A stretch of 64,000 bases of DNA from Cellulomonas sp. ACRRI (GTDB lineage: Bacteria > Actinomycetota > Actinomycetes > Actinomycetales > Cellulomonadaceae), in assembly GCF_022346185.1 (NCBI RefSeq), contig NZ_JAKRMS010000001.1:62001-126000 (forward strand). The letters run 5' to 3'. The notes beneath the pieces were generated by a model. The model worked only from the letters and a program-made list of their open reading frames with translations. It searched no databases and was not told where the DNA came from. The position numbers and the translations under genes are program-made. Positions 49,366 to 58,007 of this stretch are shown piece by piece. Numbering within the stretch: position 1 is the stretch's first letter; each line of letters starts with the position of its first letter.

Positions 49366-49824
49366 ATGGGGATCTTCGACCGGATCAAGGACGCGGTGGG
49401 CGGGGCCCAGCAGGCGGGCCGCGACGCCGACGCGACCGTGGCCGCAGCGCGCGCGGCGTCCGGCGCCCCGGACGCGGCCGGGGTGGCCGGGATGAGCGCG
49501 GCCGACCAGCAGGCGCTGGTCGCCCAGGCGATGGCCCAGCCTGCGACCCAGGCCGAGGCGGACTTCCGCAACACCGGCGGGTCCGCGGACGAGGCTGCCT
49601 TCGCCCCCGCGGCCAACGGGGTGACCTGGCAGCAGTACGCCTCCGTGATCGCCCAGTCGCAGGCCGTGGGCTACGACCAGGGGGCGATCGCCGGTCTCGC
49701 CGCGGGCCTCGGCATCGACGGCCCGGCCTGGACCGCGGCGGCCGAGGAGTTCGCGGCCCGCGCCCAGACCAACCCCGCGGTCGGCCGGGAGATGGGCCGG
49801 ATCGTGCGCGAGGGCCGCGCCTGA
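49366..49824 (+). CDS. Hypothetical Ala-rich protein
   Basis: A 152-residue soluble protein I do not recognise. It starts MGIFDRIKDAVGGAQQ, followed by an Ala/Asp-rich helix. From about residue 85 a conserved-looking core is seen: GVTWQQYASVIAQSQAVGYD and the ending REMGRIVREGR. No signal peptide or membrane segment. GAGAGGCAGGACC precedes the ATG. The next gene starts two bases after the stop, so the two form an operon. Confidence 0.6.
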   Translation: MGIFDRIKDAVGGAQQAGRDADATVAAARAASGAPDAAGVAGMSAADQQALVAQAMAQPATQAEADFRNTGGSADEAAFAPAANGVTWQQYASVIAQSQAVGYDQGAIAGLAAGLGIDGPAWTAAAEEFAARAQTNPAVGREMGRIVREGRA

Positions 49825-49826
49825 CC

Positions 49827-50225
49827 ATGGGGGCGCTGGGCGACCTGGTCCGCCTGGTCCGGTGGAGCCGGGCGCAGAGCCGGCCCTCCGTGGCCGACGC
49901 GCTGAGCGCGGGGGTCCAGGCCACGGACGACGTCCGGGCGTACCAGGACGCGCTGGTCAGCGGGGTGGTGGGCGCGCACAACGGCGTGCCCACCACCGCC
50001 CTCGTCGAGGCGGTCGCCGCGCTCCCCGCCACGGGCGACGGACCGCGGCGCGCGGAGCTGGTGCTGCGGATCGACGCGCCCGGCCAGCCGCGGGTGACAC
50101 ACACCGAGGCGCTCCCGAGGCCGGTGCGCGTCGGCGACCGCCTGCCGGTCTGGGTGGTGCGGTTCGAGCCGCGACGGTTCACGATCGACTGGGGCCGCGG
50201 GGCGGTCCCCGAGCACCGGCCGTGA
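49827..50225 (+). CDS. Hypothetical protein, operon partner
   Basis: A 132-residue protein of unknown family. The N-terminal half is helical; the second half (residues 70-125: AELVLRIDAPGQPRVTHTEA, PVRVGDRLPVWVVRFEPRRF) looks like a small beta-barrel. Two bases separate it from the upstream gene. The pair may act together; nothing in the context tells how. Confidence 0.6.
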   Translation: MGALGDLVRLVRWSRAQSRPSVADALSAGVQATDDVRAYQDALVSGVVGAHNGVPTTALVEAVAALPATGDGPRRAELVLRIDAPGQPRVTHTEALPRPVRVGDRLPVWVVRFEPRRFTIDWGRGAVPEHRP

Positions 50226-50247
50226 CGGGCGGCCCCGCCGCGCCCGG

Positions 50248-50265
50248 GTACTGCGGGCGCAGTAG
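50248..50265. promoter_or_regulatory. Dyad upstream of the two-component operon
   Basis: TACTGCG-GG-CGCAGTA (50249-50264) is a perfect 16-bp dyad about 140 bases before the histidine kinase gene. A copy with one mismatch stands before the MMPL gene at 52326. Confidence 0.65.
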
Positions 50266-50406
50266 CCGGCTACGCCGCTGGGCTGATCCGGGCCCGGATC
50301 GCCGGCGCGGCGGGTGACGCGCGGCGCCCGCCCGGGGATGCTGGGTCCGGCCGACGCGCCCACCACCCCGCGGTGTGCGCGGCCCGACCCGACGAGGAGA
50401 GAGCAC

Positions 50407-51642
50407 ATGCAGGCCGCCGATCCCCGCCCCGGGCCGGCGCCCGATCGCCCTCGGCGCCGGCTCCTCGCGCGGCGGCCCGGCGACGACCGCTGGGACGGCC
50501 TGCTGGACGTCGCGCTGGTGATCGCGGTGGTCGTCCGGGGCTGGCTCGTGGTCCGGGACGGTGCGACGGCCGAGGCGGAGGTCCTGGCGGCGATCGCGGT
50601 GGTGCTGGTGCTGCGGCGCCGGCACCTCCTGGTCGCCGTGGGGGTCGTGTGCGCGCTGACGGTCGTCGCCGCCGCGCTGGGCGCCGACCCGACCGTGTAC
50701 GCCGTCCTCACCTGCGCCGCGCTGTTCAGCGCGGCGATGCACGTCCGCGGCCGCTCGGTCCTCGTGCTCGCGACCGTCGTCCTGGTGGTGCTGGGGCTCA
50801 CGATCGACGGGGCCGGCGACGGCCGGAGCACGCTCGTCGTGTCGTTCCTGACCGTCACGACCTGGACCGCGCTCGCGCTCGGCCTGGGGTCCGCGGTGCG
50901 CGCGAACCGCGACTACGTCCTGGCCCTGGAGCACGAGGCCGCGGCCATCCGGGCCGCGCGCGCGAGCGAGACGGCCCGCCACGTCACCGACGAGCGCCTG
51001 CGCATCGCGCGCGACCTGCACGACGCGGTCGCGCACTCGATCGCCGCCATCAACGTGCAGGCCGGGGCCGCGGAGCGGCAGCTCCGCGCCGACCCGGGAC
51101 GGGCCGAGGACTCGTTGCGGGAGGTGCGCCGCACCAGCCGGGCGGTCCTGCTGGAGCTGCGCGACATCGTCGCCGTGCTCCGCTCGGGCCGGGCGACCGA
51201 GGACGACGACCTCGCGGGGCGCGTCTCGGCGTCCGGCGTCCGCACGCTGCTCGAGGAGGCAGGGGCGCGCGGCGACGCGGTCCGCGCGGACGTGCACGTC
51301 GACCTCGACGGCCTGGACCCCGCGACCGGCGCGGCGCTGTACCGCGTGGTCCAGGAGGCGCTCACGAACGCCCACCGCCACGGCGACGGCGAGGTGACCG
51401 TGGAGATCCGGGACGAGGGCGACCACGCCCTGACCGTCCAGGTGACCAACCCGGTGGCGGGTGCCCGCGCCCGCCCGGTCGGCGGCTACGGGCTGGTCGG
51501 GATGCGGGAGCGCGTCGAGCAGGCCGGCGGGCGGCTGGAGATCGTCGCGGGTGACGACCGCTTCTCCGCGTACGTGTGGTTGCCGCGCACGCGCCAGCCG
51601 GTGCGGGACCCCGGCGGGCCCTCCGGGGACGCGGCGTGGTGA
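50407..51642 (+). CDS. Sensor histidine kinase (NarL-type partner)
   Basis: A 411-residue kinase with four to five N-terminal membrane segments (about residues 28-160), a short coiled coil, and a HisKA_3 domain with the phospho-acceptor H-box RIARDLHDAVAHS. The HATPase domain has VVQEALTNAHRHG (N-box) and GGYGLVGMRERVEQAGG (G-box). It has no large outside sensor, so it probably senses membrane state, as LiaS/DesK-type kinases do. GAGGAGAGAG precedes the ATG. It overlaps the response regulator gene by four bases. Confidence 0.92.
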   Translation: MQAADPRPGPAPDRPRRRLLARRPGDDRWDGLLDVALVIAVVVRGWLVVRDGATAEAEVLAAIAVVLVLRRRHLLVAVGVVCALTVVAAALGADPTVYAVLTCAALFSAAMHVRGRSVLVLATVVLVVLGLTIDGAGDGRSTLVVSFLTVTTWTALALGLGSAVRANRDYVLALEHEAAAIRAARASETARHVTDERLRIARDLHDAVAHSIAAINVQAGAAERQLRADPGRAEDSLREVRRTSRAVLLELRDIVAVLRSGRATEDDDLAGRVSASGVRTLLEEAGARGDAVRADVHVDLDGLDPATGAALYRVVQEALTNAHRHGDGEVTVEIRDEGDHALTVQVTNPVAGARARPVGGYGLVGMRERVEQAGGRLEIVAGDDRFSAYVWLPRTRQPVRDPGGPSGDAAW

Positions 51643-52298
51643 CGCGCGTCCTCGTGGTGGACGACCAGGCCATGATGCGCACCGGCCTGCGCGCGATCCT
51701 GGACAGCTCGGCGGCGATCGCGGTGGTCGGCGAGGCCGCCGACGGCGCCGACGCGGTCCGGCAGGCCGGGGAGGTGCGCCCCGACGTCGTGCTGATGGAC
51801 CTGCGGATGCCGGGCGTCAACGGCGTCGAGGCGACGCGCCGGCTGCGCAGCGACCCCCGGCTGCGGGAGACCCGCGTCCTGGTGCTGACCACGTTCGACG
51901 GCGACGCGGAGACCGTCGCCGCGCTGCGGGCCGGCGCCTCCGGCTTCCTGGGCAAGGGCGCGGGTCCCGAGGAGCTGATCGAGGCGGTCCTCGACGTCGC
52001 CCGCGGTCGCGCGGCGCTGTCCGCGCACGCGCTGAGCGTCGTGGTCGAGGACGCCTCGCGCAGGCAGGCCCGCGAGGCCCTCGACGACGACCTCGCCCGG
52101 AGAGTCGGCACGCTGACCCCGCGGGAGCGCGACGTGGTCGCGGCCGCCGCGCAGGGCGCGGACAACCGGCAGATCGCGGCGGACCTGTTCATCTCGCCCT
52201 TCACGGTCAAGACGCACCTGAACCGCGCGATGACGAAGCTCGGCGCCCGGGACCGCGCGCAGGTGGTGGTGCTCGCCCACCGGTCCGGGCTGGCGTAG
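51639..52298 (+). CDS. NarL/LuxR-family response regulator
   Basis: A 219-residue regulator. The receiver domain has VVDDQ (acidic pocket), the phospho-acceptor Asp54 in LMDLRMPG and the Lys in GFLGKGAG. The C-terminal LuxR helix-turn-helix is LTPRERDVVAAAAQG through IAADLFISPFTVKTHLNRAM. The GTG start overlaps the kinase stop. The 16-bp dyads at 50249 and 52327 are its probable binding sites. Confidence 0.93.
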   Translation: MTRVLVVDDQAMMRTGLRAILDSSAAIAVVGEAADGADAVRQAGEVRPDVVLMDLRMPGVNGVEATRRLRSDPRLRETRVLVLTTFDGDAETVAALRAGASGFLGKGAGPEELIEAVLDVARGRAALSAHALSVVVEDASRRQAREALDDDLARRVGTLTPRERDVVAAAAQGADNRQIAADLFISPFTVKTHLNRAMTKLGARDRAQVVVLAHRSGLA

Positions 52299-52325
52299 CG
52301 GGAGTCGCGGCGACCCGCCGCCGCC

Positions 52326-52343
52326 CTACTGCGCCCGCGGTAG
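52326..52343. promoter_or_regulatory. Dyad upstream of the MMPL exporter gene
   Basis: CTACTGCG-CC-CGCGGTAG is an 18-bp dyad with one mismatch, matching the sequence at 50248-50265. It lies about 125 bases before the MMPL start. Confidence 0.65.
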
Positions 52344-52467
52344 GACGTGCGTCTCCCGGGACGACGCGCCGGGGCACCGGGCCGCCGGAGACTCGTGGCG
52401 CGGGTGGCGCGGCGGAGGGTCGCGCCACCCGACCACGTCCGCGCCCCCACCCCAAGAGGTTCTCCGC

Positions 52468-54918
52468 ATGGCCATGTTCTTGTACCGGCTCGGGCTGCGC
52501 GCAGCCCGGCGCGCCCGCCTCGTGATCGGCTTCTGGATCGCGGCGCTCGTGCTCGCCGTCACCGCCTACCTGGCGTTCGGCGGCACCCTCGTCGGGTCCT
52601 TCGAGATCGCCGACACCCCGACCACCCGGGTCACCGAGCAGCTCCGGGAGCAGTTCCCCGGAACCGGCGGCGCCAGCGGACAGCTGGCGTTCGCCTCGAC
52701 CGACGGATCCGCCCTGGACGAGCAGGACCAGGCCGCGATCGCCGACCTGCTGGGCGACGTGGCGGCCGCCGACGGCGTCGCCGCCGTGGTCGACCCGTTC
52801 GCGGCCGCCGCCGCGGTGCAGCAGCAGCGCGAGGACCTCGCCGCCGGCGAGGCGCGGCTCACCCAGGCCCGGGAGCAGCTCGACGCCGGGCAGGCGCAGC
52901 TCGACGCCGCGCGGTCCCAGGCCGCGGCGGCCGGTGCGGGCCAGGAGGTCGCCGCTCAGCTCGCTGCGCAGCAGACCGCCCTGGACGAGGGCCGGGCGGA
53001 GCTCGACCGGCAGGCCGCCGCCCTCGCCGACGGTCTCGCCCTGCTCGACCTCAGCGGGTCGGCCGTCCCGGTGTCGGGCGACGGCCGGGCGGCCCTCGGC
53101 TCGATCCAGTTCGACGAGGACCCCGTCGACGAGCGGGTCACCGACGCCCTCGCCGGCGTGATCGCCGACCACGACCTCGACGGCGTGCTGGTGGAGCGCG
53201 CCGGCGGCGCCGCCGAGCCGCCCCGGATGTCGGTGTTCGGGCCGGGCGAGGCCGTCGGCCTGGCCGTGGCCGCCGTCACCCTGTTCGTCATGCTCGGCAC
53301 GTTCGTCGGCGCCGGCCTGCCGCTGGTCACCGCGCTCGTCGGCATCGGCGCCGGGCTCGCGGGGACGCTCGCCCTGTCGGGCGTCATCGAGATGAACTCC
53401 GTCATCCCCGTCCTCGGGCTCATGCTCGGGCTCGCGGTGGGCATCGACTACTCGCTGTTCATCCTGAACCGGCACCGCAACCAGCTGCGGGACGGGATGG
53501 CGCTGCACGAGTCGATCGGGCGCGCGAACGGGACCTCGGGGAACGCGGTCGTGTTCGCGGGGATCACCGTCGTCATCGCCCTGGTCGCCCTCAACGTGAC
53601 GGGCGTGTCCTTCCTCGGTCTCATGGGCACGGTCGCCGCCGTCTGCGTGGTCATCGCGATCGCGATCGCCGTGACCCTCACGCCCGCGCTGCTCGCCGTG
53701 CTCGGCCGGAGGATCACCCCGGCCCGGGAGCGGCGCGCCCCGCGCACGCGGGAGCGGAAGGTCCTGCCGTCGACGCCGATGAGCACGCGCCGCGCGGTCG
53801 TCACGCTGGCCGCGGGCCTGGGGGCGCTGCTCCTGCTGGCGGTGCCCGCGCTGGACATGCGCCTGGGGCTGCCGGACGGCAGCTCGGAGCCGGTCGACTC
53901 GGACGCGTACCAGGCGTACTCGCTCGTGCGGGACGAGTTCGGTGCGGGCGCCACCGGTCCGCTGCTCGTCGTCGCCGACCTCGGCGCCCCGGTGGCCGAG
54001 GCGGACCTCGTCGGGACGCAGGTCCGGGTGGGTCGGGCCGTCGCCGGGCTCGACCACGTCAGCGGGGTCGCCCCGGCCGGGGTCTCGGCGGACTCCCGGC
54101 TCCTCGCGTTCCAGGTCGTGCCGGCCGACGGGCCCACGAGCCCCGGGACCGAGGCGCTCGTGGGCGACCTGCGCGACGGCGTGGACACGCTCCCCGGGGT
54201 GACCCTCGGCGTCGCGGGCACGGCCAGCGCGAACATCGACATCAGCCAGAAGCTGGCCGACGTCCTGCCGCTCTACCTCGCGGTCGTGGTCGGCCTGTCC
54301 CTGCTGATCCTCGTCCTCGTGTCCCGCTCGGTCCTGGTCCCGGTGACCGCGACCATCGGGTTCCTGCTGTCCGTCCTGGCCACGTTCGGCGCGGTGACCG
54401 CGATCTTCCAGTGGGGGTGGCTCAGCGACCTCCTCGGCGTCCACGACCCCGGGCCGGTGCTGAGCTTCATGCCGATCCTCCTCGTCGGGATCCTGTTCGG
54501 GCTGGCGATGGACTACCAGCTCTTCCTGGTGTCCGGGATGCGCGAGGCCTACGCCCACGGCGTGCCGGCCCGGGTCGCGGTGCAGCACGGGGTGCACCAC
54601 GGGCGCGTCGTGGTCACCGCCGCGGCGCTCATCATGGTCTCGGTCTTCGGCGGCTTCGTGTTCTCCCACTCGGTGATGATCCAGACCATCGGGTTCGGCC
54701 TGGCCTTCGGCGTCCTGGTCGACGCGTTCGTCGTGCGGATGCAGCTGATCCCCGCGGCGATGCACCTGCTGGGCGCGCACGCGTGGTGGCTGCCGGGCTG
54801 GCTGCACCGGCTCCTGCCCGACGTCGACGTCGAGGGCGCGGCGCTCACGTCCCGGCAGGCGCCGCGCGACGGGGACGCGGCGCGGGAGGCCGAGGTCCTC
54901 GCGGGACCGCCGCGCTGA
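52468..54918 (+). CDS. MMPL family RND-type exporter
   Basis: An 816-residue membrane protein with the duplicated RND layout. TM1 is at about residues 18-40, then a large outside loop with a Gln/Ala-rich coiled coil (about 110-200, repeated AGEARLTQAREQLDAGQAQL-like units). TM2-6 follow, with GLAVGIDYSLFILNRHRNQL, and the second half mirrors this with GLAMDYQLFLVSGMREAY. The GxxxDY motifs in TM4/TM10 carry the proton-relay Asp residues. It probably exports lipids or amphiphilic drugs under the adjacent two-component system. Confidence 0.92.
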   Translation: MAMFLYRLGLRAARRARLVIGFWIAALVLAVTAYLAFGGTLVGSFEIADTPTTRVTEQLREQFPGTGGASGQLAFASTDGSALDEQDQAAIADLLGDVAAADGVAAVVDPFAAAAAVQQQREDLAAGEARLTQAREQLDAGQAQLDAARSQAAAAGAGQEVAAQLAAQQTALDEGRAELDRQAAALADGLALLDLSGSAVPVSGDGRAALGSIQFDEDPVDERVTDALAGVIADHDLDGVLVERAGGAAEPPRMSVFGPGEAVGLAVAAVTLFVMLGTFVGAGLPLVTALVGIGAGLAGTLALSGVIEMNSVIPVLGLMLGLAVGIDYSLFILNRHRNQLRDGMALHESIGRANGTSGNAVVFAGITVVIALVALNVTGVSFLGLMGTVAAVCVVIAIAIAVTLTPALLAVLGRRITPARERRAPRTRERKVLPSTPMSTRRAVVTLAAGLGALLLLAVPALDMRLGLPDGSSEPVDSDAYQAYSLVRDEFGAGATGPLLVVADLGAPVAEADLVGTQVRVGRAVAGLDHVSGVAPAGVSADSRLLAFQVVPADGPTSPGTEALVGDLRDGVDTLPGVTLGVAGTASANIDISQKLADVLPLYLAVVVGLSLLILVLVSRSVLVPVTATIGFLLSVLATFGAVTAIFQWGWLSDLLGVHDPGPVLSFMPILLVGILFGLAMDYQLFLVSGMREAYAHGVPARVAVQHGVHHGRVVVTAAALIMVSVFGGFVFSHSVMIQTIGFGLAFGVLVDAFVVRMQLIPAAMHLLGAHAWWLPGWLHRLLPDVDVEGAALTSRQAPRDGDAAREAEVLAGPPR

Positions 54919-54943
54919 CCCCGACGCACCGGATCGACCCCGA

Positions 54944-54976
54944 CGTGCCCCGGCGCCACCACGGCGCCGGGGCACG
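54944..54976. terminator. Bidirectional hairpin between MMPL and SDR genes
   Basis: A perfect 14-bp stem (54944-54957 with 54963-54976) and a 5-base ACCAC loop stand midway between the convergent genes. Confidence 0.8.
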
Positions 54977-55000
54977 CTCGTCGCCCCGGCGGGCGGCCGC

Positions 55001-55972
55001 TCAGACGCGCAGCTCGACGCCCGCGAGGGCCTCGACCCGCTCCCAGACCCGGCTCACCGCCTCGGCCCCCGGGTCGGCGGTCCGCGCGGGCGTCGGCACC
55101 CGCACCGGGAGCCCCCGCATCCCCTCGCGGGGCGCCACGTAGTCCCCGCCGCGGACCCCGGGGTCGGTCAGCGCGCGGACGCCGGGCCAGGCAGCGGCGT
55201 CCTTGCCCTGCGCCCACGGGGTGTACGGGTTGCGCCGGTACGGCGTGCTGTCGTCGCGGACGCCCGGGCGGTGCGGCGTGCGCGCGTCGACGCCCACGCC
55301 GGGGTGCGTGACCACCGAGGCCACGGGCCGGCCGGCCGCGCGCAGCCGCCGGTCCAGCTCGAACGCGAGCACCTCCGTGACGGCCTTGGCCTTGGCGTAC
55401 GCGACGACACCGAGCCGCGGGACCCGCGCGGGGTCGTCGACGTCCGGTCGGAACCGCGCGACGAACCCCGTCGAGGCGTGCACCACCCGGCCCTCTCCCC
55501 CGTGCTCGGCGGCGGTCGCCGTCAGCGCGGGCAGGATCCCCGCGAGCAGCCGCACGTGCCCGAGGACGTGGGTGCCGAGCAGCAGCGGGTGGCCGTCCGA
55601 CGTGCGGGCGCGCGTGCTCATGGACATCGCGCCGCCGTTGAGGAACACGCCGTCGAGGCGCGGGAGCGCCGCGAGCTCGGCCGCCGCCTCGTCGACCGCC
55701 CCGAAGGAGCCGAGCTCCAGCACGACGGTCCGCACGTGCGCGTCCGGGGTCCGGGCGAGGATCGCCTCCCGGGCCCCCGCCAGCCGGGCGGCGGAGCGCG
55801 AGGCGAGCACGACGTCGGCGCCCGCGGCCGCGAGCTGCTCGGCGGCGAAGTACCCGATGCCCGCGGTGGCGCCCGTGACCACGACGGTGCGTCCGTCCTG
55901 GCGCGGCGGGCGCGCTGGGTCCCAGGTCGCGTCGCCGGTCCCGGTCCGCCGGGTGGTCGCCTGCTCGGTCAT
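55001..55972 (-). CDS. SDR family oxidoreductase (WWOX/retinol-dehydrogenase-like)
   Basis: A 323-residue short-chain dehydrogenase: VVVTGATAGIGYFAAEQLAA (residues 29-48) binds NADP and VVAYAKAKAVTEVL gives Tyr/Lys. The NNAG position is changed to FLNGGAM, and the catalytic Ser lies in VVHASTGFV. The last 90 residues form a longer substrate lobe. It is divergent from a TetR gene with paired operators, so it is probably induced by its substrate. Confidence 0.87.
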   Translation of the reverse strand: MTEQATTRRTGTGDATWDPARPPRQDGRTVVVTGATAGIGYFAAEQLAAAGADVVLASRSAARLAGAREAILARTPDAHVRTVVLELGSFGAVDEAAAELAALPRLDGVFLNGGAMSMSTRARTSDGHPLLLGTHVLGHVRLLAGILPALTATAAEHGGEGRVVHASTGFVARFRPDVDDPARVPRLGVVAYAKAKAVTEVLAFELDRRLRAAGRPVASVVTHPGVGVDARTPHRPGVRDDSTPYRRNPYTPWAQGKDAAAWPGVRALTDPGVRGGDYVAPREGMRGLPVRVPTPARTADPGAEAVSRVWERVEALAGVELRV

Positions 55973-55991
55973 GGTGGCCCCGTCCGTAAGT

Positions 55992-56037
55992 GGATAGATC
56001 ATCCGGTCGTGGTCACCGTACCGGATGATCCATCCGG
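55992..56037. promoter_or_regulatory. Paired TetR operators between SDR and TetR genes
   Basis: CCGGATG-ATC-CATCCGG (56021-56037) is a perfect 17-bp palindrome. GGATA-GAT-CATCC (55992-56004) is a weaker version 31 bases away by centre, about three helical turns. Confidence 0.75.
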
Positions 56038-56056
56038 TTCGGGTAGGGTGGTCGAC

Positions 56057-56596
56057 ATGACCCCGCTCCGCGCCGACGCCGCCCGCAGCCGCGAACGCAT
56101 CCTCGAGGCCGCGGCCGGCCAGGACCGCGGGACCCTCCGGCTCAACGACGTAGCGCGCGCCGCCGGGGTGGGCGTCGGCACCGTCTACCGGCACTTCCCC
56201 ACGGTCGACGCCCTCGTCGAGGAGCTCACCGCGGGCACCGTCCAGCGAGCGCTCGACGCCGCCCGCGCCGCCGTCGCCGACGACGCCGCAGGTCCCGCGT
56301 TCCACGGGTTCCTCTCCGCCGTGCTGGACCTGATGCTCGCGGACGACGGGCTGCAGCAGGTGCTCCTGGCGGCCGCCGGCGCCTCCCCCGAGGTCCGCGA
56401 CGCGAAGGCCGAGCTGACGCGGAGCGCCGCCGTCCTGCTGGAGCGCGCCCAGCGCGCCGGCGACGTCCGGCAGGGGCTCACCCTGGAGCAGCTCATGCAC
56501 CTGGTCTGCGGGTTCGAGCACGCCGCCCGGCTCGGCCCGCCGGAGGACCGCGGGACGATCGCCGCCGTCCTGCACGCGGGCCTCCGGCCGGACTGA
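56057..56596 (+). CDS. TetR/AcrR family repressor
   Basis: A 179-residue TetR protein: helix-turn-helix TLRLNDVARAAGVGVGTVYRHF and an SbtR-like C-terminal domain. The N-terminal part is shorter than usual by a few residues (AAAGQDRGTLRL). Divergent from the SDR gene at 55001, which it probably represses. Confidence 0.88.
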   Translation: MTPLRADAARSRERILEAAAGQDRGTLRLNDVARAAGVGVGTVYRHFPTVDALVEELTAGTVQRALDAARAAVADDAAGPAFHGFLSAVLDLMLADDGLQQVLLAAAGASPEVRDAKAELTRSAAVLLERAQRAGDVRQGLTLEQLMHLVCGFEHAARLGPPEDRGTIAAVLHAGLRPD

Positions 56597-56662
56597 GCCG
56601 GGCGGTCGCCGTCGGAGCGCTGCCCGGTCCGCCCGGCGGCCGTCGCGAGCCGACGAACCGGA

Positions 56663-57334
56663 TCAGACCGTCGCGCCGGGCTGCCCGTCCCCGTCCCCGG
56701 TCGCGACGGCGCGCAGCGCGTCGGTGAGCGCGGCGAGGTCTGCGAGCTCGAGGTCCGGGCGCTCCTCGTCGGGCCGCAGCTGCTGGAGGCGGCCCCAGGG
56801 CCCCCGTCGGAGCCAGGCGGTCCGCAGGCCCGCCGCGCGGGCCGGCCGGACGTCGTTGTCGAGGCGGTCCCCCACGTACAGCACCTGGTCCGGGTGGACG
56901 CCCGTCCGGGCGACGACGCGTCGGAAGAACTCGGGCGACGGCTTCGCGACGCCCCACGTCGCGGACGCGGCCACGAAGTCGAGGTCGACCCCGAGGCCCT
57001 CGACGGCGGCCTCCGCTCCTGATGGCTGGTTGCCCGCGACGCCGACGACGAACCCCGCCGCGCGCGCCGCGCGGAGGCAGCCGACCGCATCGGGATACAG
57101 GTCCGCGCCGTCGATGTCGGGCACCGACCGCGGTGCCGGCACGCCGAGCAGCGCCCACGCGTCGCGGTGGTCGCGTCCCTGGCTGATCGCCGCACCGACG
57201 GCCGCCATCAGGCTGAACGCCGTGACGCCCGCTGCTCTGGCCTGCCGGCTCCACGCCCCCGATTCGTCGACGAGGGTCTCGCCCACGTCGAACACGACGG
57301 CACGGAGGCCAGCGGGTAGCTGCGTCGTGGTCAC
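56663..57334 (-). CDS. HAD family hydrolase
   Basis: A 223-residue haloacid-dehalogenase-type phosphatase. Motif I is VVFDVGETLVDE (nucleophile Asp near residue 17, but Gly where phosphatases have the second Asp), motif II is VGVAGNQPSG (a turn with Asn rather than Thr/Ser-Asn), motif III Lys is in WGVAKPSPEFF, and motif IV is LYVGDRLDNDV. The changes in motifs I and II mean its activity should not be assumed. GTG start; monocistronic. Confidence 0.85.
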   Translation of the reverse strand: MTTTQLPAGLRAVVFDVGETLVDESGAWSRQARAAGVTAFSLMAAVGAAISQGRDHRDAWALLGVPAPRSVPDIDGADLYPDAVGCLRAARAAGFVVGVAGNQPSGAEAAVEGLGVDLDFVAASATWGVAKPSPEFFRRVVARTGVHPDQVLYVGDRLDNDVRPARAAGLRTAWLRRGPWGRLQQLRPDEERPDLELADLAALTDALRAVATGDGDGQPGATV

Positions 57335-57369
57335 GGCACCAGCCTGGCACCGCACGGGGGCCTGCGGCC

Positions 57370-57570
57370 TCACCCGGCCTCGGGCGCAGCCGCCACGGCG
57401 GGGACGAGGTGCGCCCGGCCGGCGGGCCGGCTCCACCTCGGCCAGTGCCCGGTGCGCAGGTCGACGACCTCGACGTGCCGGAGCCGCGCGGCCTCCGGGG
57501 ACGTCGGGTGCCCCCGGTCCGCCGGCTCCCTCACCTGGGCCCTCCGGCGGGCGGGGTCGGCGAGCTGCAC
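57370..57570 (-). pseudogene. Possible C-terminal remnant of an alpha/beta hydrolase
   Basis: Within the 330-base space between the HAD and ArsR genes the minus strand encodes VEVVDLRTGHWPRWSRPAGR, which resembles the catalytic-His end of alpha/beta hydrolases (DLPTGHWP-type). No other hydrolase part is present and no start is convincing, so this is at most a fragment. The rest of the gap shows nothing else. Confidence 0.3.
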
Positions 57571-57664
57571 CGGCTGCCGCAGCCCAGCCCGGGCCAGCGG
57601 GCCCGCGCTCGACGGCGGCAGCGCGGGGCGCCGAGCAGCCGGGCGTCGCGCGGGCGCGCGCCGG

Positions 57665-58003
57665 TCAGCGGTGGTGCGGCGGTCGGTCGTACCGCAGGTG
57701 CTCGGCCTGGTGCAGGACGTTGAGCACGAGGGCGTCGATGTGCTCGTTCGTCATCCGGTAGTAGACCGTCGCGCCGTCGCGCCGCGTGGTGACCAGGTGG
57801 CCCGCGCGCAGCTTGGCGAGATGCTGCGAGACGGCGGGCACCGGGCGGGCGAGGTGCTCGGCGATCGCCCCGACCGACAGCTCCCCGTCGTGCAGCAGGC
57901 CGAGGATCGCGAGCCGGGTGCGGTCGGCGAGCAGGCGCAGGACGTCGACGGCGGTGTCGAGGTCGGCGTCCGGGATGGTGGCCCGGGAGGTCTCGGCGGT
58001 CAC
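57665..58003 (-). CDS. ArsR/SmtB family metal-type repressor
   Basis: A 112-residue winged-helix protein with helix-turn-helix SVGAIAEHLARPVPAVSQHL. It lacks the arsenic-type CxC motif. Instead, the last helix and tail are His-rich (NEHIDALVLNVLHQAEH and DRPPHHR), the alpha-5 arrangement used by Zn/Co/Ni sensors such as CzrA, NmtR and KmtR. It follows the MFS gene with a four-base gap, so the operon order is exporter then repressor. Confidence 0.87.
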   Translation of the reverse strand: MTAETSRATIPDADLDTAVDVLRLLADRTRLAILGLLHDGELSVGAIAEHLARPVPAVSQHLAKLRAGHLVTTRRDGATVYYRMTNEHIDALVLNVLHQAEHLRYDRPPHHR

Positions 58004-58007
58004 CCGC

